From the NCBI GenBank assembly GCA_023053575.1, contig JAKZAP010000014.1:248001-312000 (forward strand): a stretch of DNA of 64,000 nucleotides, given 5' to 3'. The position numbers and the translations under genes were made by a program. Within the stretch, counting starts at the first letter, position 1. Every line of letters starts with the position of its first letter. The notes below the pieces were generated by a model, which was given only the letters and a program-made list of their open reading frames with translations, was not told the DNA's origin and made no database searches. This document shows positions 54,465-64,000 of this stretch, one piece after another. Source of the DNA: Branchinecta lynchi (Eukaryota > Arthropoda > Branchiopoda > Anostraca > Branchinectidae).

Positions 54465-55280
54465 TTTGGGGATCCCAAAACGTAAGTGGAGGGATACCTA
54501 TGACATCGCAAAAGTGTCCGTCTGTCCGTCCGTCCTTCCATCCGTCTGTAAGCACGATAACTCTCGAAGGGAATGAGATATTTTGATGAAACTTGGTGTG
54601 AGGATTCTTTGGGTCGACGGACCAGTCAAGTTCATAGATGGGCTTTGTAGCCCTACATTTAGGGGTGAGGGAGGGGGTTCAAATTAAGGGGCAAACAAAA
54701 TATTTTCAAACAGCTAATTTGATAGTCGATTATGGGGTAGAAGACATGAGGCGTATATCTCGGCGTTCCCCGAGGACTCCACTTGAGGAGTCCCTGCGTT
54801 TTTGTATGTCCAGGAGACTCACTCCCCGTATTCTCGCGAGTCCCCACGGACGGGGAATGCTCCGATTATCATCACCATCATCAAAAAGGACTCCCTTTCA
54901 GATTCTGAGGGGAATCAATTTTGCCTGGTGTTGGTGCAATGTAAAATTAATTAAAAAAGAATCAGAATAAAGAAAAACAAAAATAAAGTGGATCTAGACT
55001 AATTTTGTCAACTGCAACTTTTTTTTTCCAACAAAATCCATTCTGGAAGCATTCCCCGTGTTCTTGCTGTTTCTATACGCTGAGTCCGCGTGAAGTGACT
55101 CCTTCTATTCTCGCCGTTCCCTTTGATTCCCCGAGGAGTCCTCGCGGAACGGCGAGAGTACGCCTATGCTGAACACTTATGTGAACAAATTTTCTACCTG
55201 GACATGTAGTTCCCCCCCAATCCGGCCAAAACCGGAAAATTGTTAGAAGCTTAAGCTTTATTTCTAGTTGATTAGATAAC
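54465..55280 (+). mobile_element. Interspersed element, copy 1, carrying a nested MITE
   Basis: It starts GGGATCCCAAAACGTAAGTG and runs parallel to 58228 onwards: CCGTCCGTC tract, AACTCTCGAAGGGAATGAGA, TTTGATGAAACTTGGTGTGA, GGGCTTTGTAGCCCTACATT. At 54748 it is interrupted by the 417-bp element 54749-55165, then resumes with TGCTGAACAC and one copy of the CCGGACATGTAGTTC... internal repeat. Confidence 0.85.
54749..55165. mobile_element. 417-bp MITE with ATG target duplication
   Basis: The inverted ends match over about 30 bp (AGGCGTATATCTCGGCGTTC against the complement of ...GGCGAGAGTACGCCT). ATG is duplicated at 54746-54748 and 55166-55168. The uninterrupted sequence is visible in the paralogue near 58488-58500 (AGAAGACATGCTGAACAC). 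It has no coding capacity. Confidence 0.9.
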
Positions 55281-56303
55281 CGATTTAAAGCACAATGGAC
55301 ACTTCTAATGCTTTACTTTGTATTAAATGCTTCACAAATAAACATTTCCGACTTCCTTTAAAAGGCGCTACGAAATTCGGCCGTTTTCTTGTTATCCCTT
55401 GTCTTTACCTCTCTGGCATTTCGGCTATCCAAAGCTTAGGAGCTGGGATATCGTGACAGGAAATTCAAAACCTCCCAGCAATGCTTGATAGAAAAGGATA
55501 TATTTGAGATGTCACCAAGGTTAAGCCGCAGATGCAGTTTACCTGATTGTTCTAGTGTTTCGTCAGAAGTTCCATGGCTTAAAGTGTCTATCAAAAGTTT
55601 TTCTTTGTGGAATAGTGTTGTGAAGCTTGATTAGCTTGCTTTATAAACTGTACCAGCATACGCAATAAGCTTATAAAAAAATAACATAGCTTCAAAAATC
55701 ATTAAAAAACGAATAACCTATTCAAATCTGAATTATACAAGCTGATTTATGCATAAAATAAATCTACTAAGTATTATAAGAAACATCACTTTTATCTTTG
55801 TCCAAGCTAGTAAATTGAGAATGTACTGGCCTCAAAAATTACGCTTTGAAATATCACAGAGAGGAAACTGTTGAAAAAGCTGCTGATCTAGGGGGTAGGC
55901 ACTGCACCTAGGTTGTTACAGAGTGGGATTGGGGTAGTTTGATGTGCCCATTGAACTTTAACCTTTACTACACAAAAGGCAACTTCAATGAGACAGTGCG
56001 TCGGAAAACGATATTTTCCACTTACTTTCATCTTCTGAGGACCAGAAACCACGGTGCTAAAGTAGTTCTTTTTTGACCAGTGAGGACGGTCTCACGACAA
56101 ACCAAAACAAGACGACACTCTCCTTTGCGAGGACATACCACCTACTTCTACAGCAATTTCGTGTAGACATCTCTCGAGTTTTCCTAGTTGTGAGCCTCAC
56201 AAAACCGACAGTAAACTGAAAACCGAAGCGCTTATAACAAACGCATTGTACTACAACGTTATAAGGTTTGAGGCCAAGCTGACCATTCATTACGAAAAAA
56301 GTA
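55281..56303. other. No gene recognised
   Basis: The frame 56057-56290 (minus) is without motifs. AT-rich. If the galactosyltransferase 3' UTR is long it does not reach here by any signal I can see. Confidence 0.4.
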
Positions 56304-56559
56304 GAAAACCGTGATTTTCGGTTTTTTTATTGATCAGCTAATTATCCCTCTAGGATGATGTGCGAGGGGATGATGTAGGATGATGTGCACTTTTCTGTTG
56401 GTATTGTGTTGGATTTTATGATTTAGTTGCTTGTTTTTCGCTGAGGACGGTTTGCCGGAAGTGCAACCGAAATATCTGAATTTACATTTATCCTTCGCAC
56501 ATCACCCTAGAGGGATAATTAACTGATCAGTAAAAAAAAACCCGAAAATCACAGTTTTC
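56304..56559. mobile_element. 256-bp MITE with ~66-bp inverted ends
   Basis: The left end (GAAAACCGTGATTTTCGG ... TGATCAGCTAATTATCCCTC) and right end are inverted copies with few mismatches. The middle has two GATGATGTGCGAG-like blocks. A long T-run follows at 56563-56581. Confidence 0.85.
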
Positions 56560-57720
56560 AAATTTTTTTTTTTTTTTTTTTACTACAACGTTAGATGAAA
56601 GCATTTAATGAAAACCATCATGGGCCAAGCAAAATACAAAAAGACCTGAATATTCCAGTAGAAAAACTAATCTTTGGCACTAAAGTAGGTAACTAACACT
56701 TACAGACTAGCAATGCATACATTCCGATTTCGTAAATCGTTCAACTAATCCGGAAATGGTACCGGCTTAGAAATTATAGTGGAGTAATAAAACCATACCC
56801 TTAAAAGCGTCGTTGGCTAATGCCGACGGATCGCTGCATAGCTGCTACAGCACTTTTATTTTGACGGTATGTGACTTAATATGGAAATCTTAACTGTTTC
56901 AAGGGTCCTTGACTTCCACAATAGTTTCGTTTCTTATCTCAGTTCTCCTCTCGATTCTCCTGTTTCGCATTTTTTTGTACCACTGAGATGAAGCTAATTC
57001 TCGTTTTCTTGCGTTTTTGACAGAACCAAGAATGTGCTTCGACAGCAACTTCTCGATTCTCGTTCTCCTTCCTTATTGGTCAACAACAGGCGGACATTGA
57101 ATCCGTATAAATGGATAACAGGTGGCTAAATTAGAGTTTTTGTCAAACGCGAGGCCTGAGAAGCGAGAGGAGCAAAAGCAGTAATTTGTGCGAGAATCAA
57201 AAATTCAGATCGAAAACGCAACCATTGCTTCAATCTTCTGCTATTTTATATCTCTTTCATTCTTGGCAGCGAAGATTTGCCCTTCGACAGCGCAGTAGAG
57301 CGCCAGAGTAACATGCCCTCCAACTCACTTTTCATGTGCCATTGACAACAGCATACTCAACCTAAGTATCTCTTGGCTATAGCAGCTAGCTACCTAACTG
57401 TCTTCGTAAGACAGATATCTATCACTGAACCAATTTAGTTACAAAGTCAACATTTTCAGTTCAAACAAAAATTGCAGAAAATTACTTTTGATTCTGGAAG
57501 ACTGTCCATAAACGCAGCAAACACAAATACTTGCACTATTTTTTGTGCACTGGCATTAATTCAACATCATGTACTGGCCAAAACAACATTGCGCCAGTAA
57601 TTAAGCTAGGCCTCCTTGAAGGGCATTTCTATCATTTTCCGTGACACTTCAAGCTGCATTCCGGGCGAACCTCACGCCACTAAGAACAACCTTGAAGCCA
57701 TCTATAATGTCTCCCTTCTG
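56560..57720. other. T-run and downstream flank of COLGALT
   Basis: T18 or so at 56563-56581, then unremarkable sequence. The part just below 57721 should be the 3' UTR of the minus-strand gene; TTTATT (AATAAA on the minus strand) near 56863 is one possible poly(A) signal, not distinguished from chance. Confidence 0.4.
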
Positions 57721-58003
57721 CTACAGTTCCACTTTGGCCTTCTGAACCACATCCGGGTTTACCCCTTCATCCCCCTTACCACCTGTTAGGTTGCAATTGG
57801 TTAGATCCTCCCTTGATCCTTTCTTGTCACAGCCTCCTTCGATAAGGGTAGTATTGGCGAGAACTTCCACATTTACTATCACTGAATCTTCCGTGTCACT
57901 GATGTAGCCGTCTTCACCGACGTAGCGAAGGGGGTAGACGAGGAAGGGGGCGGCTGAGAAAGCTTTCAGGTTTCGGACGGGGAAGTGCTTGCTCCATTCT
58001 TCC
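57721..58003 (-). CDS. COLGALT1: Procollagen galactosyltransferase, terminal exon
   Basis: The acceptor CTTGCTTCTAG on the minus strand opens an exon of 283 bp ending in TAG (57723-57721). Its first G completes the Glu codon left by the exon at 62425-62625. It encodes EEWSKHFPVRNLKAFSAAPF, then GEDGYISDTEDS, the conserved end of the GT25 domain region in COLGALT/CERCAM proteins, then a variable acidic tail ending KAKVEL. KVEL is a KDEL-type signal for ER retrieval; vertebrate proteins end RDEL. The enzyme transfers galactose to hydroxylysine of collagen in the ER. No internal stop. COLGALT1 is used as the family name; orthology to one paralogue is not shown. Confidence 0.93.
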
Positions 58004-58227
58004 CTAGAAGCAAGACATAGGCGTTAAGGGTTAACTGAAAAGAGCTGGGATAGGACAAGTTAGTTACCCATCACTCATTCCCTCAAATTGACTTGACCAG
58101 TTGAAAATGCGTTCCTTCGCTGTTCCGCTGATCAATTTTCAAATAGTGGAATTTCCGTGTGACCTGTGCACCATACGCTTGTACCTGTGTTGTATGCCTT
58201 ACCAGAAAGATTTATGAGTTTTTGGGA

Positions 58228-59440
58228 TCCCAAAACGTAAGTGGAGGGATACCTATGACACCGCAAAAGTTGTCTGTCTGTCCGTCCGTCCGTCTGTAAG
58301 CACGATAACTCTCGAAGGGAATGAGAAATTTTGATGAAACTTGGTGTGAGGATTCGTTTGATCGTCGGACCAGTGGAGTTCGTAGATGGGCTTTGTAGCC
58401 CTACATTTAGGGGTGGGGGAGGGGGTTCAAATTGGCAAACAAAATATTTTGAAACAGCTAATGTGATAGTCGATTATGGGGTAAGAAGACATGCTGAACA
58501 CGACGATGAAAACCATTTTGTCATCGGACAAGTAGTTCGCCCGGAATCCGGCCAAAACCGGAAAGTTTGTTAAAAGTAAAAGTTTCATGTGAAGTTGTTT
58601 AGATGTTCGATTTAGGGCAAGAAGACATGCTGAAGACTTATGTGAAAACAATCTTCTACCCGGACATGTAGTTCGCCCAGAATCCGGCCAAAACCGGAAA
58701 ATTGTTAGAATTTAAAGTTTTATATCTAGTTGATAGATGTAGGAAGACATGCTGAAGACGTCAGTGAAAACCATTTTCTCGACGGACAAGTAGTTCGCCC
58801 GGAATCCGGCCCAAACCGGAAAGTTTTTTAAAATTAAAAGTTCTATTTGGAGTTGATCAGATGTTCAATTTAGGGCAAGAAGACATGCTGAAGACTTATG
58901 TGAAAACAATCTTCTACCCGGACATGTAGTTCGCCCAGAATCCGGCCAAAACCGGAAAATTGTTAGAATTTAAAGTTTTATATCTAGTTGATTAGATAAC
59001 CGATATAGGGGTAAGAAGAGATGCTGATCTTTTTACCCGGACATATAGTTCGACCGGAATCCGGCTGGAGCCGGAAAATTTGTTATAAGTTAAATTTTTA
59101 TTTGAAGTTGATTAGATGTTCATTATTGGGGAAAGAAGATGCCCTGAGTTAGTTTTTGAGCTTTCTTTTTTCGCCGGACAAGTAGTTCTAGAGTTCGGCC
59201 GAAACCGGGAAATTGGCAGAAGTGGCAGGAAGTTTTCGTCAAAACAGATATGACTTATAGAGGTAAACACACATGCTGAATCCATATCTGAACTTGGTTT
59301 TCTGAGATGATCAGCTATTTGGCCTTAATCAGTTTTTGAATTTTAATTGTAAAAATGTTCAAGGAGTCTGGCGACGACTGGATCTGGCTGAGACAAGACC
59401 AAGTTGTCTGGATCAGACACTGAATTTTTGGGATCCCATC
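58228..59440 (+). mobile_element. 1.2-kb element with internal ~125-bp tandem repeat
   Basis: Starts TTTTTGGGATCCCAAAACG and appears to end near TTTTTGGGATCCCATCG (59424-59440). A 270-bp head, shared with copy 1 at 54465, is followed by about six or seven units with AAGAAGACATGCTGAAGAC, CCCGGACATGTAGTTCGCCC, AATCCGGCCAAAACCGGAAA and TCTAGTTGATTAGAT at about 58480, 58615, 58740, 58868, 58995 and 59115, the last ones diverged. It lies in the COLGALT intron. No coding capacity. Confidence 0.8.
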
Positions 59441-60769
59441 GAAACCTTTGGTCTTGTTTTCTTTTCCGGCACTAAGCAGTCTTCACCAAGCTAACCACGG
59501 TCCACTCAAAAGCCGCGTTTGTGTTGAGGTTAAAATTGCCCGCGTCATAGTAGAATTTAGGCTGTCGGGACTGCCGCAGATATTCTGAACGTCATAACTA
59601 GAGCAGATGGTGGAAAATAAAAAAATCCCTTGGCAGAATCCAAATTATTCAATGTATGCAGTTAAATGACACAAAAATCAGTTGGCTTTTCAGTTAAACT
59701 AATTGAAATTAATTCAAGCGTCCACCGTGCAAACGCTGTGGTCCGTGTGTGTATTTTCAGATATACATTTCATCTATCACGATTTCCATGCTACATTGAC
59801 CAAATGTAACTTCATAACAATTTAACTTTCAAATAAGTTTCCTATCAGCAGAAGTGCTATCTAGTCCAGCGTATCCCGAGTCCGAACCGAACCCAAGCAA
59901 GTCGCGGCCAGATGAGTCCGAGTCCCGGACAGAACCCCCTCGAGACTAGTCACGAATGAAAACCGTTACACTATGTTTTTATTTGACTCGCTCGCTGAAG
60001 ACGTTTGTGGGATTTATCTGCTGGCCGAGACGTTTACACGGATTACGGACTCGGCCATGTTTTGAGACGAGTCGAGTCCGGGTCCTACTTGATAAGCGGT
60101 GACGTGACCGAGAAGAGCCCGTGAAAAAGGATCTGTCAATCGATAATGTCCCCTAATGTTAATTGTCTTTAGCGCATTTACCACGAGTCAAGCATTGCTA
60201 ACTTCGCCGAGAGCTTCAAAATTCTGCCGACAACTCTTTCAAAGATTCAAAGTTTTGTTCTTCCTTATGAAAGAGTCAAAGCTGATTCTTTGACTTGTCT
60301 TTTCCCACTTTCTAACCACGATGGCGCAGAGCTTTCAAATACTGTGCATCGAAACTCAGTTTCAGTTTCAGAGAGCAGAAAGTCCAGACCAAGTCCGCAA
60401 GCGCCAACAAGAAAATTGCGATTTTCTCGGAGCAAGTATTGGTATTTTCGAATAATTACGAAAGCGCTGCAATGTGGAGTGTGAAAGAATGGATTGTTTC
60501 TGCCATACTGTGGCACATTTCCCATAACTGCATCACAACTGAGCTCAGTTTTGCCTATCTTTCTAGTTTCAGTTTTTTTATGTCTTGAAATGACTGTCGA
60601 TTTGCTCCGCATCTCCTACTTCGACCCAAATCAACCACGAATGACCTGACTGTCTCTTTGTTTATCTTGTCCGGACTAACTAATGAGGTAGCTAGAAAAT
60701 TTCATTGCCCATTGTAACACCTTAGACGGACCAGGGGCTTTTCAGATTCGGTAAAGCCCCAATATTTTA
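59441..60769. other. COLGALT intron sequence, no gene recognised
   Basis: The block at 59560-59605 matches 27410-27465. The minus-strand frame 60265-60612 (115 codons) has no motif or splice signals. A GAGTCCG-rich stretch lies at 59875-60090. Confidence 0.45.
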
Positions 60770-61290
60770 ATAAAATTACTAGGTAATCTTTCGATACCAG
60801 AATTTACTGAATTCGGTGTTTTTACGGGGATTCGGTAGTTATACTGTCTCCCGAACATGCTATGGGTACAAATCTATTCGGTATAATGACCGGGAATTCA
60901 GTAATTTATTCGTTATAATTGCCAGGATTCGGTAGTTACCACGAACCACGAACGTCGGTCGACGACAATTTACCAAAAATTGGGTGAACGAATTTAGGTG
61001 AACGAAATCGTAAATTTTCGTTGCCAAAACTATTAGGTAATTTATTCAATAAAATTGCCAGGATTCGGTAGTAATAGCGAATCCCGAACCTCGGTCAAGT
61101 TTCGACGAAATTATACATATTTTTCCGGTATAACTGGGACTCAGTAGTTGAAAAGATCCCGAATGGGATACCGGTCCAAGATTATTCGGTATAATAATAT
61201 GCTAGGATTCGTTAGTTACCACGAACCCCGAAGGTCGGTCCGACTTCGACGACAATTTACCATAACCCGAATACCAGTCCATAATTATTC
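60770..61290. repeat. Diverged tandem ~130-bp repeat
   Basis: About four copies of blocks ATTCGGTATAAT, CCAGGATTCGGTAGTTA, CACGAACCCCGAA and GGTCGG...TCGACGACAATTTACC. Copies are clearly diverged, so older than the other arrays here. Within the COLGALT intron. Confidence 0.75.
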
Positions 61291-62424
61291 ACTAATTCTT
61301 ATCTCGAATTCCAAACTTGGTCCAATATCGACGTCAATCCTAAAATCCGGTGCCCCCCTCCCTCCCCATACCGCAGAGAATCGTACTCTCAGTCGTATGT
61401 TTACATCTTGTCACAGTATCAGTCGTATGTAAGCTGCCAAACGTAGAAACTTCAGTCTGGTTTGTACCGAAATCTTTCTGTCGGAAAGTGGATAGAGGAC
61501 GATTTTCGAAATTTTTGCCTGCGACTCATAGTTTATAACATCATCTGGTTCTGGTTTAAAAAAAAAACATGCAGGGCAAGGTTTGAACATAAAGATTTGT
61601 AAGCACTGAGAAGAGGTCAAGTGAAGCACTGGTCAAAGACAATCCTTGCTGTTTATTTGAATCCCAAAAAGACGCTCTAATCATAAATGTGTCCAAAGAT
61701 TCCGCCTGCGTCGCCTTTCGTACTTGTGGAAGGGCGAGTCACTTAGCTGGGGATTTTAAGCCAGATTTTGGGCTTGGAATGAGAGACATTAAAAACTGGA
61801 ATCTTTATGGAAATAGTTAAATCTGGCAGGAGAAGGCGAACTTAAAAATCTCGCCTGAGGCGTCCACTTTATGAGGTAAGAATAATATAGTCTAGCCTAC
61901 AGTAGCTACAAGCTGCTGCCATGACGGCGCTCCATCCAAACTGAATATAGAAAAAATAAAGTAGATAAAAGCTGCTTCTGGAATCGTGCCCGGCAGTATA
62001 CTGTCCAAGTACGCTTCGCAAAAAACCACACCTAAGAACTGTCTTATCATCCTTCCTGCTGCATTTTAGTGCTACTCTTTGTACTTAATCTTTTCTATTT
62101 AATAATTCAAAATAATTTAAAGCTCGAATTCTCAGTGTCTAGGATTCGGTGGGATTTTTGAAGGATTCTGTACAAAATTTGCCCCCCCCCCCCCCCCCTC
62201 TCAACGAAAATGCACTTGCGTCGCACGTGGTGAGGGCACATATTAGACCCGTAACTGAGCTCTCGGAAAGCTTGGTCAATAATTCTAGTTCTAGTGTTGC
62301 CACATACAAGCCGTGTAGTTTTGTTCTACATACTAATGGTACTACATGGGTCAATCAGTAAAATAGTGACTGTCAACTCATGTGTTAGATCTCGCCAAAA
62401 AAGCGCATACAAAAAAGGACTTAC
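61291..62424. other. COLGALT intron sequence, C-run
   Basis: C18 or so at about 62182-62199 inside otherwise ordinary intron sequence; small frames have no motif. Confidence 0.45.
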
Positions 62425-62625
62425 TCTGGATGTTTGTCGAACATAATCGGTATATATTCATCAACGGGTACCAGCTTAGTTAGGGGTTCACCTGCCAACA
62501 GTTTCTCAGCTCCTCGAAGGCTGATCATGTAACTCAAAGTCCAGTAAGAGTAGTCCACCTGTGACAGGGTTTTGGAGTTGTCAACCCATTTTTCTCCATC
62601 CCGAAGACGCTTACGGCCCAGATAT
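62425..62625 (-). CDS. COLGALT1: Procollagen galactosyltransferase, penultimate exon
   Basis: Minus strand, acceptor TCTTTTGCAG before 62625, donor |GTAAGT after 62425. The reading frame gives [16 protein letters not shown], then [20 protein letters not shown], then [14 protein letters not shown], a near-perfect family signature of COLGALT1/2 (glycosyltransferase family 25). The exon enters in phase 2 and leaves two bases that the terminal exon completes. Earlier exons, including the metal-binding part of the catalytic domain, are not in the window and should lie beyond 64000. GC content is higher than in the flanking introns. Confidence 0.93.
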
Positions 62626-62902
62626 CTGCAAAAGAGATTAGTGGAATGTTAGGCACCTCAAGTGGTTCGAATGAATGAGGCAATGAATGATGGGATCGAG
62701 AGGCACGGCACGGTCTAGCTGGGAGATACGAGAACTAAAAGGGCCCTTTCAGGCTACAGAGTGAGAATCAGGAAAAATGTTCTAACGCGTCTTCTTTAGG
62801 CTCTGGAGTTACGAACTCTAACTTACTTGTCTACTTCTACCACTTGCTAATATCTTCTTATTACTCGTACCTCCTGCGCTATGCCGTGCCAGGTTTTGCT
62901 AT
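62626..62902. other. COLGALT intron, no further feature
   Basis: No exon, repeat or RNA gene recognised. Confidence 0.4.
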
Positions 62903-63240
62903 CGAGTTCGACTTGAATTGACTTGACTTGACTTGCTTTATTTACTACTAAATACAAAATAAATTATAAAAACACGCAACCGCCTGGGGAAGGCTCAAAA
63001 AGCCTGATGATGGACGACTGCAATCCTCTGATTCTCAACCTATATCAATTTCCTAAGTTTTATTTTAAATGACCCAATGTTTTCAGCCTCCCGAATGACA
63101 ACTGGGATATCATTCCAAATAGCCGGAGCTAGATACCTAATTCCGAAAGCTGCACGTGTGGAATCGAATAAAAAGGAATCCCTCTATCCTGGCAGGCTGG
63201 CAGTAGTAGACCAATTAAGCATTGAGAGTCAGTCTTTTGA
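62903..63240 (-). pseudogene. 3' end of a CR1/L2-like LINE
   Basis: Minus strand: STRAAFGIRYLAPAIWNDIP, then REAENIGSFKIKLRKLI and a stop at 63042-63040. This is the familiar C-terminal end of CR1/L2-type reverse transcriptases (a W-N-x-L/I-P motif followed by S-F-K). A short 3' UTR with AATTTATTTTG follows, and the element ends in an AAGTC pentamer run near 62905-62935. Everything upstream of the last ~50 codons is missing. It lies in the COLGALT intron in the same orientation as the gene. Confidence 0.7.
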
Positions 63241-64000
63241 AAGTATGATAGAATAGAATAGAATAGTGTTAATGTTAGTCCCTCAATGGGCCATACACAG
63301 ATTTTTATAAACACTGCATACACATATATCAATGGATTGAAAACATAATGATCCTACGACACATATATAAACCATCTCCTTTTAAATTCCCACTCACATG
63401 ATCTACCACCGTTTTAATAACGTTTTCTTTAGTCGATGTCAACATACCAGGGGGTAGAGGAGTCTCCTGGCACTGCCCTAGGAGGTGGCAACAGTGTCCT
63501 CTCCAACAAGACAAATCGGACGCCTGTTGACACATCACTTCAGAGGAGACGTCTTTCGACTTGCCTTTGATTCAAAGCTACGAAATATTTGTGAGAGGTT
63601 TGAAGGAAAGCATGTCAGAGCTATAATAGTATAGAGCTAGTTTGCTCCTATAAGTACCAAGCGAATTACGCATGGTTGCTCCTATAAGTACGTTCAGAAT
63701 AAGTGATGGTTCCATTATGGCAAGATTTTACATGGTCCGTTTTTATTACGTAGAGAAGATGAAGGTAGTTATTTATGGTTTTGCAACGGAAACATCCTTC
63801 TGCCTATTTTTGCAGTTTCTCAAAAGCTTCAGACGAAGAGGTCTATTCTGCTCGATTTCTCGGTAATCTGAGAAGATATCTGTTTAAGTTCTGTATGACT
63901 GAATGTTTGTTTTCAGTTTTTATTACAAGCTCAACAGACAAAACTGTCATAAGTACGAGAAAAGAAAAGAAGCGTGAAAATAGGCGTGCAAGAAGAAACA
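63241..64000. other. No gene recognised
   Basis: An ATAGA pentamer run at about 63248-63265. I looked for the next COLGALT exon on the minus strand and did not find it. Short frames at 63329-63538 and 63672-63866 lack motifs. Confidence 0.4.

Noticed and set aside
60265..60612. 115-codon minus-strand frame as a COLGALT exon
   Set aside because: It lies inside the intron defined by phase-matched flanking exons and has no family similarity or splice sites.
63329..63538. Next upstream COLGALT exon
   Set aside because: The expected conserved residues before YLGRKR are not found in any frame, and no donor of the right phase is present.
1..64000. tRNA or rRNA genes
   Set aside because: No A/B box pair with a foldable cloverleaf or rRNA-conserved block was seen; the tRNA-like match at 38901 is a primer-binding site.

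Overview
The window looks like a transposon-rich nuclear segment from an invertebrate animal. It has spliceosomal introns, the last two coding exons of a collagen galactosyltransferase gene, non-LTR and Ty3/gypsy-type LTR retrotransposons, many small inverted-repeat (MITE-like) elements and long satellite-like arrays. I see no bacterial gene layout, rRNA, tRNA or CRISPR array. I cannot place the species more precisely.

Layout. Positions 1-2110 hold no convincing gene. At 2179-3087 there is an exon with tyrosine-recombinase-like motifs, broken by a perfect 101-bp tandem duplication, followed by a short exon. From 3087 to 18979 there is a head-to-tail array of a unit of about 4.8 kb, three full copies plus about 1.5 kb of a fourth. 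Each full copy carries five exon-shaped segments with splice signals and matching phase, ending in a stop codon. They look like the 3' half of an uncharacterised zinc-finger-like gene, possibly the gene begun at 2179. From 18980 to about 35600 come satellite and MITE material, palindromic minisatellites, a decayed minus-strand LINE (24.9-27.0 kb) and two orphan exon candidates.

From 35.9 to 50.3 kb there is a 5'-truncated LINE (endonuclease, reverse transcriptase, RNase H). It is split by a nearly intact 10.9-kb LTR retrotransposon at 38197-49065 with 673-bp LTRs about 99% alike and a 4-bp target duplication GCAT. In that element gag and pol overlap in the -1 relation, with a canonical GGGAAAC slippery site exactly where the pol frame opens. 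The leader carries a tandem repeat, and the primer-binding region is triplicated. A 3' fragment of another gypsy-type element follows at 50.4-51.5 kb.

From 51.5 to 64 kb the only firm host gene is procollagen galactosyltransferase on the minus strand. Its last two coding exons, 62425-62625 and 57721-58003, are separated by a 4.4-kb intron filled with repeats, and the protein ends in a KDEL-like KVEL signal. Several small elements here are nested, with empty-site paralogues in the same window, so their ends can be set to the base.

The retrotransposon proteins form one replication cycle (capsid, protease, reverse transcriptase/RNase H, integrase). The galactosyltransferase acts on collagen in the endoplasmic reticulum and is independent of it. 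The rest is mostly non-coding repeat. The most unusual objects are the recent tandem array of a multi-exon gene half, the frameshift and primer-site architecture of the LTR element, and the two hairpin minisatellites.
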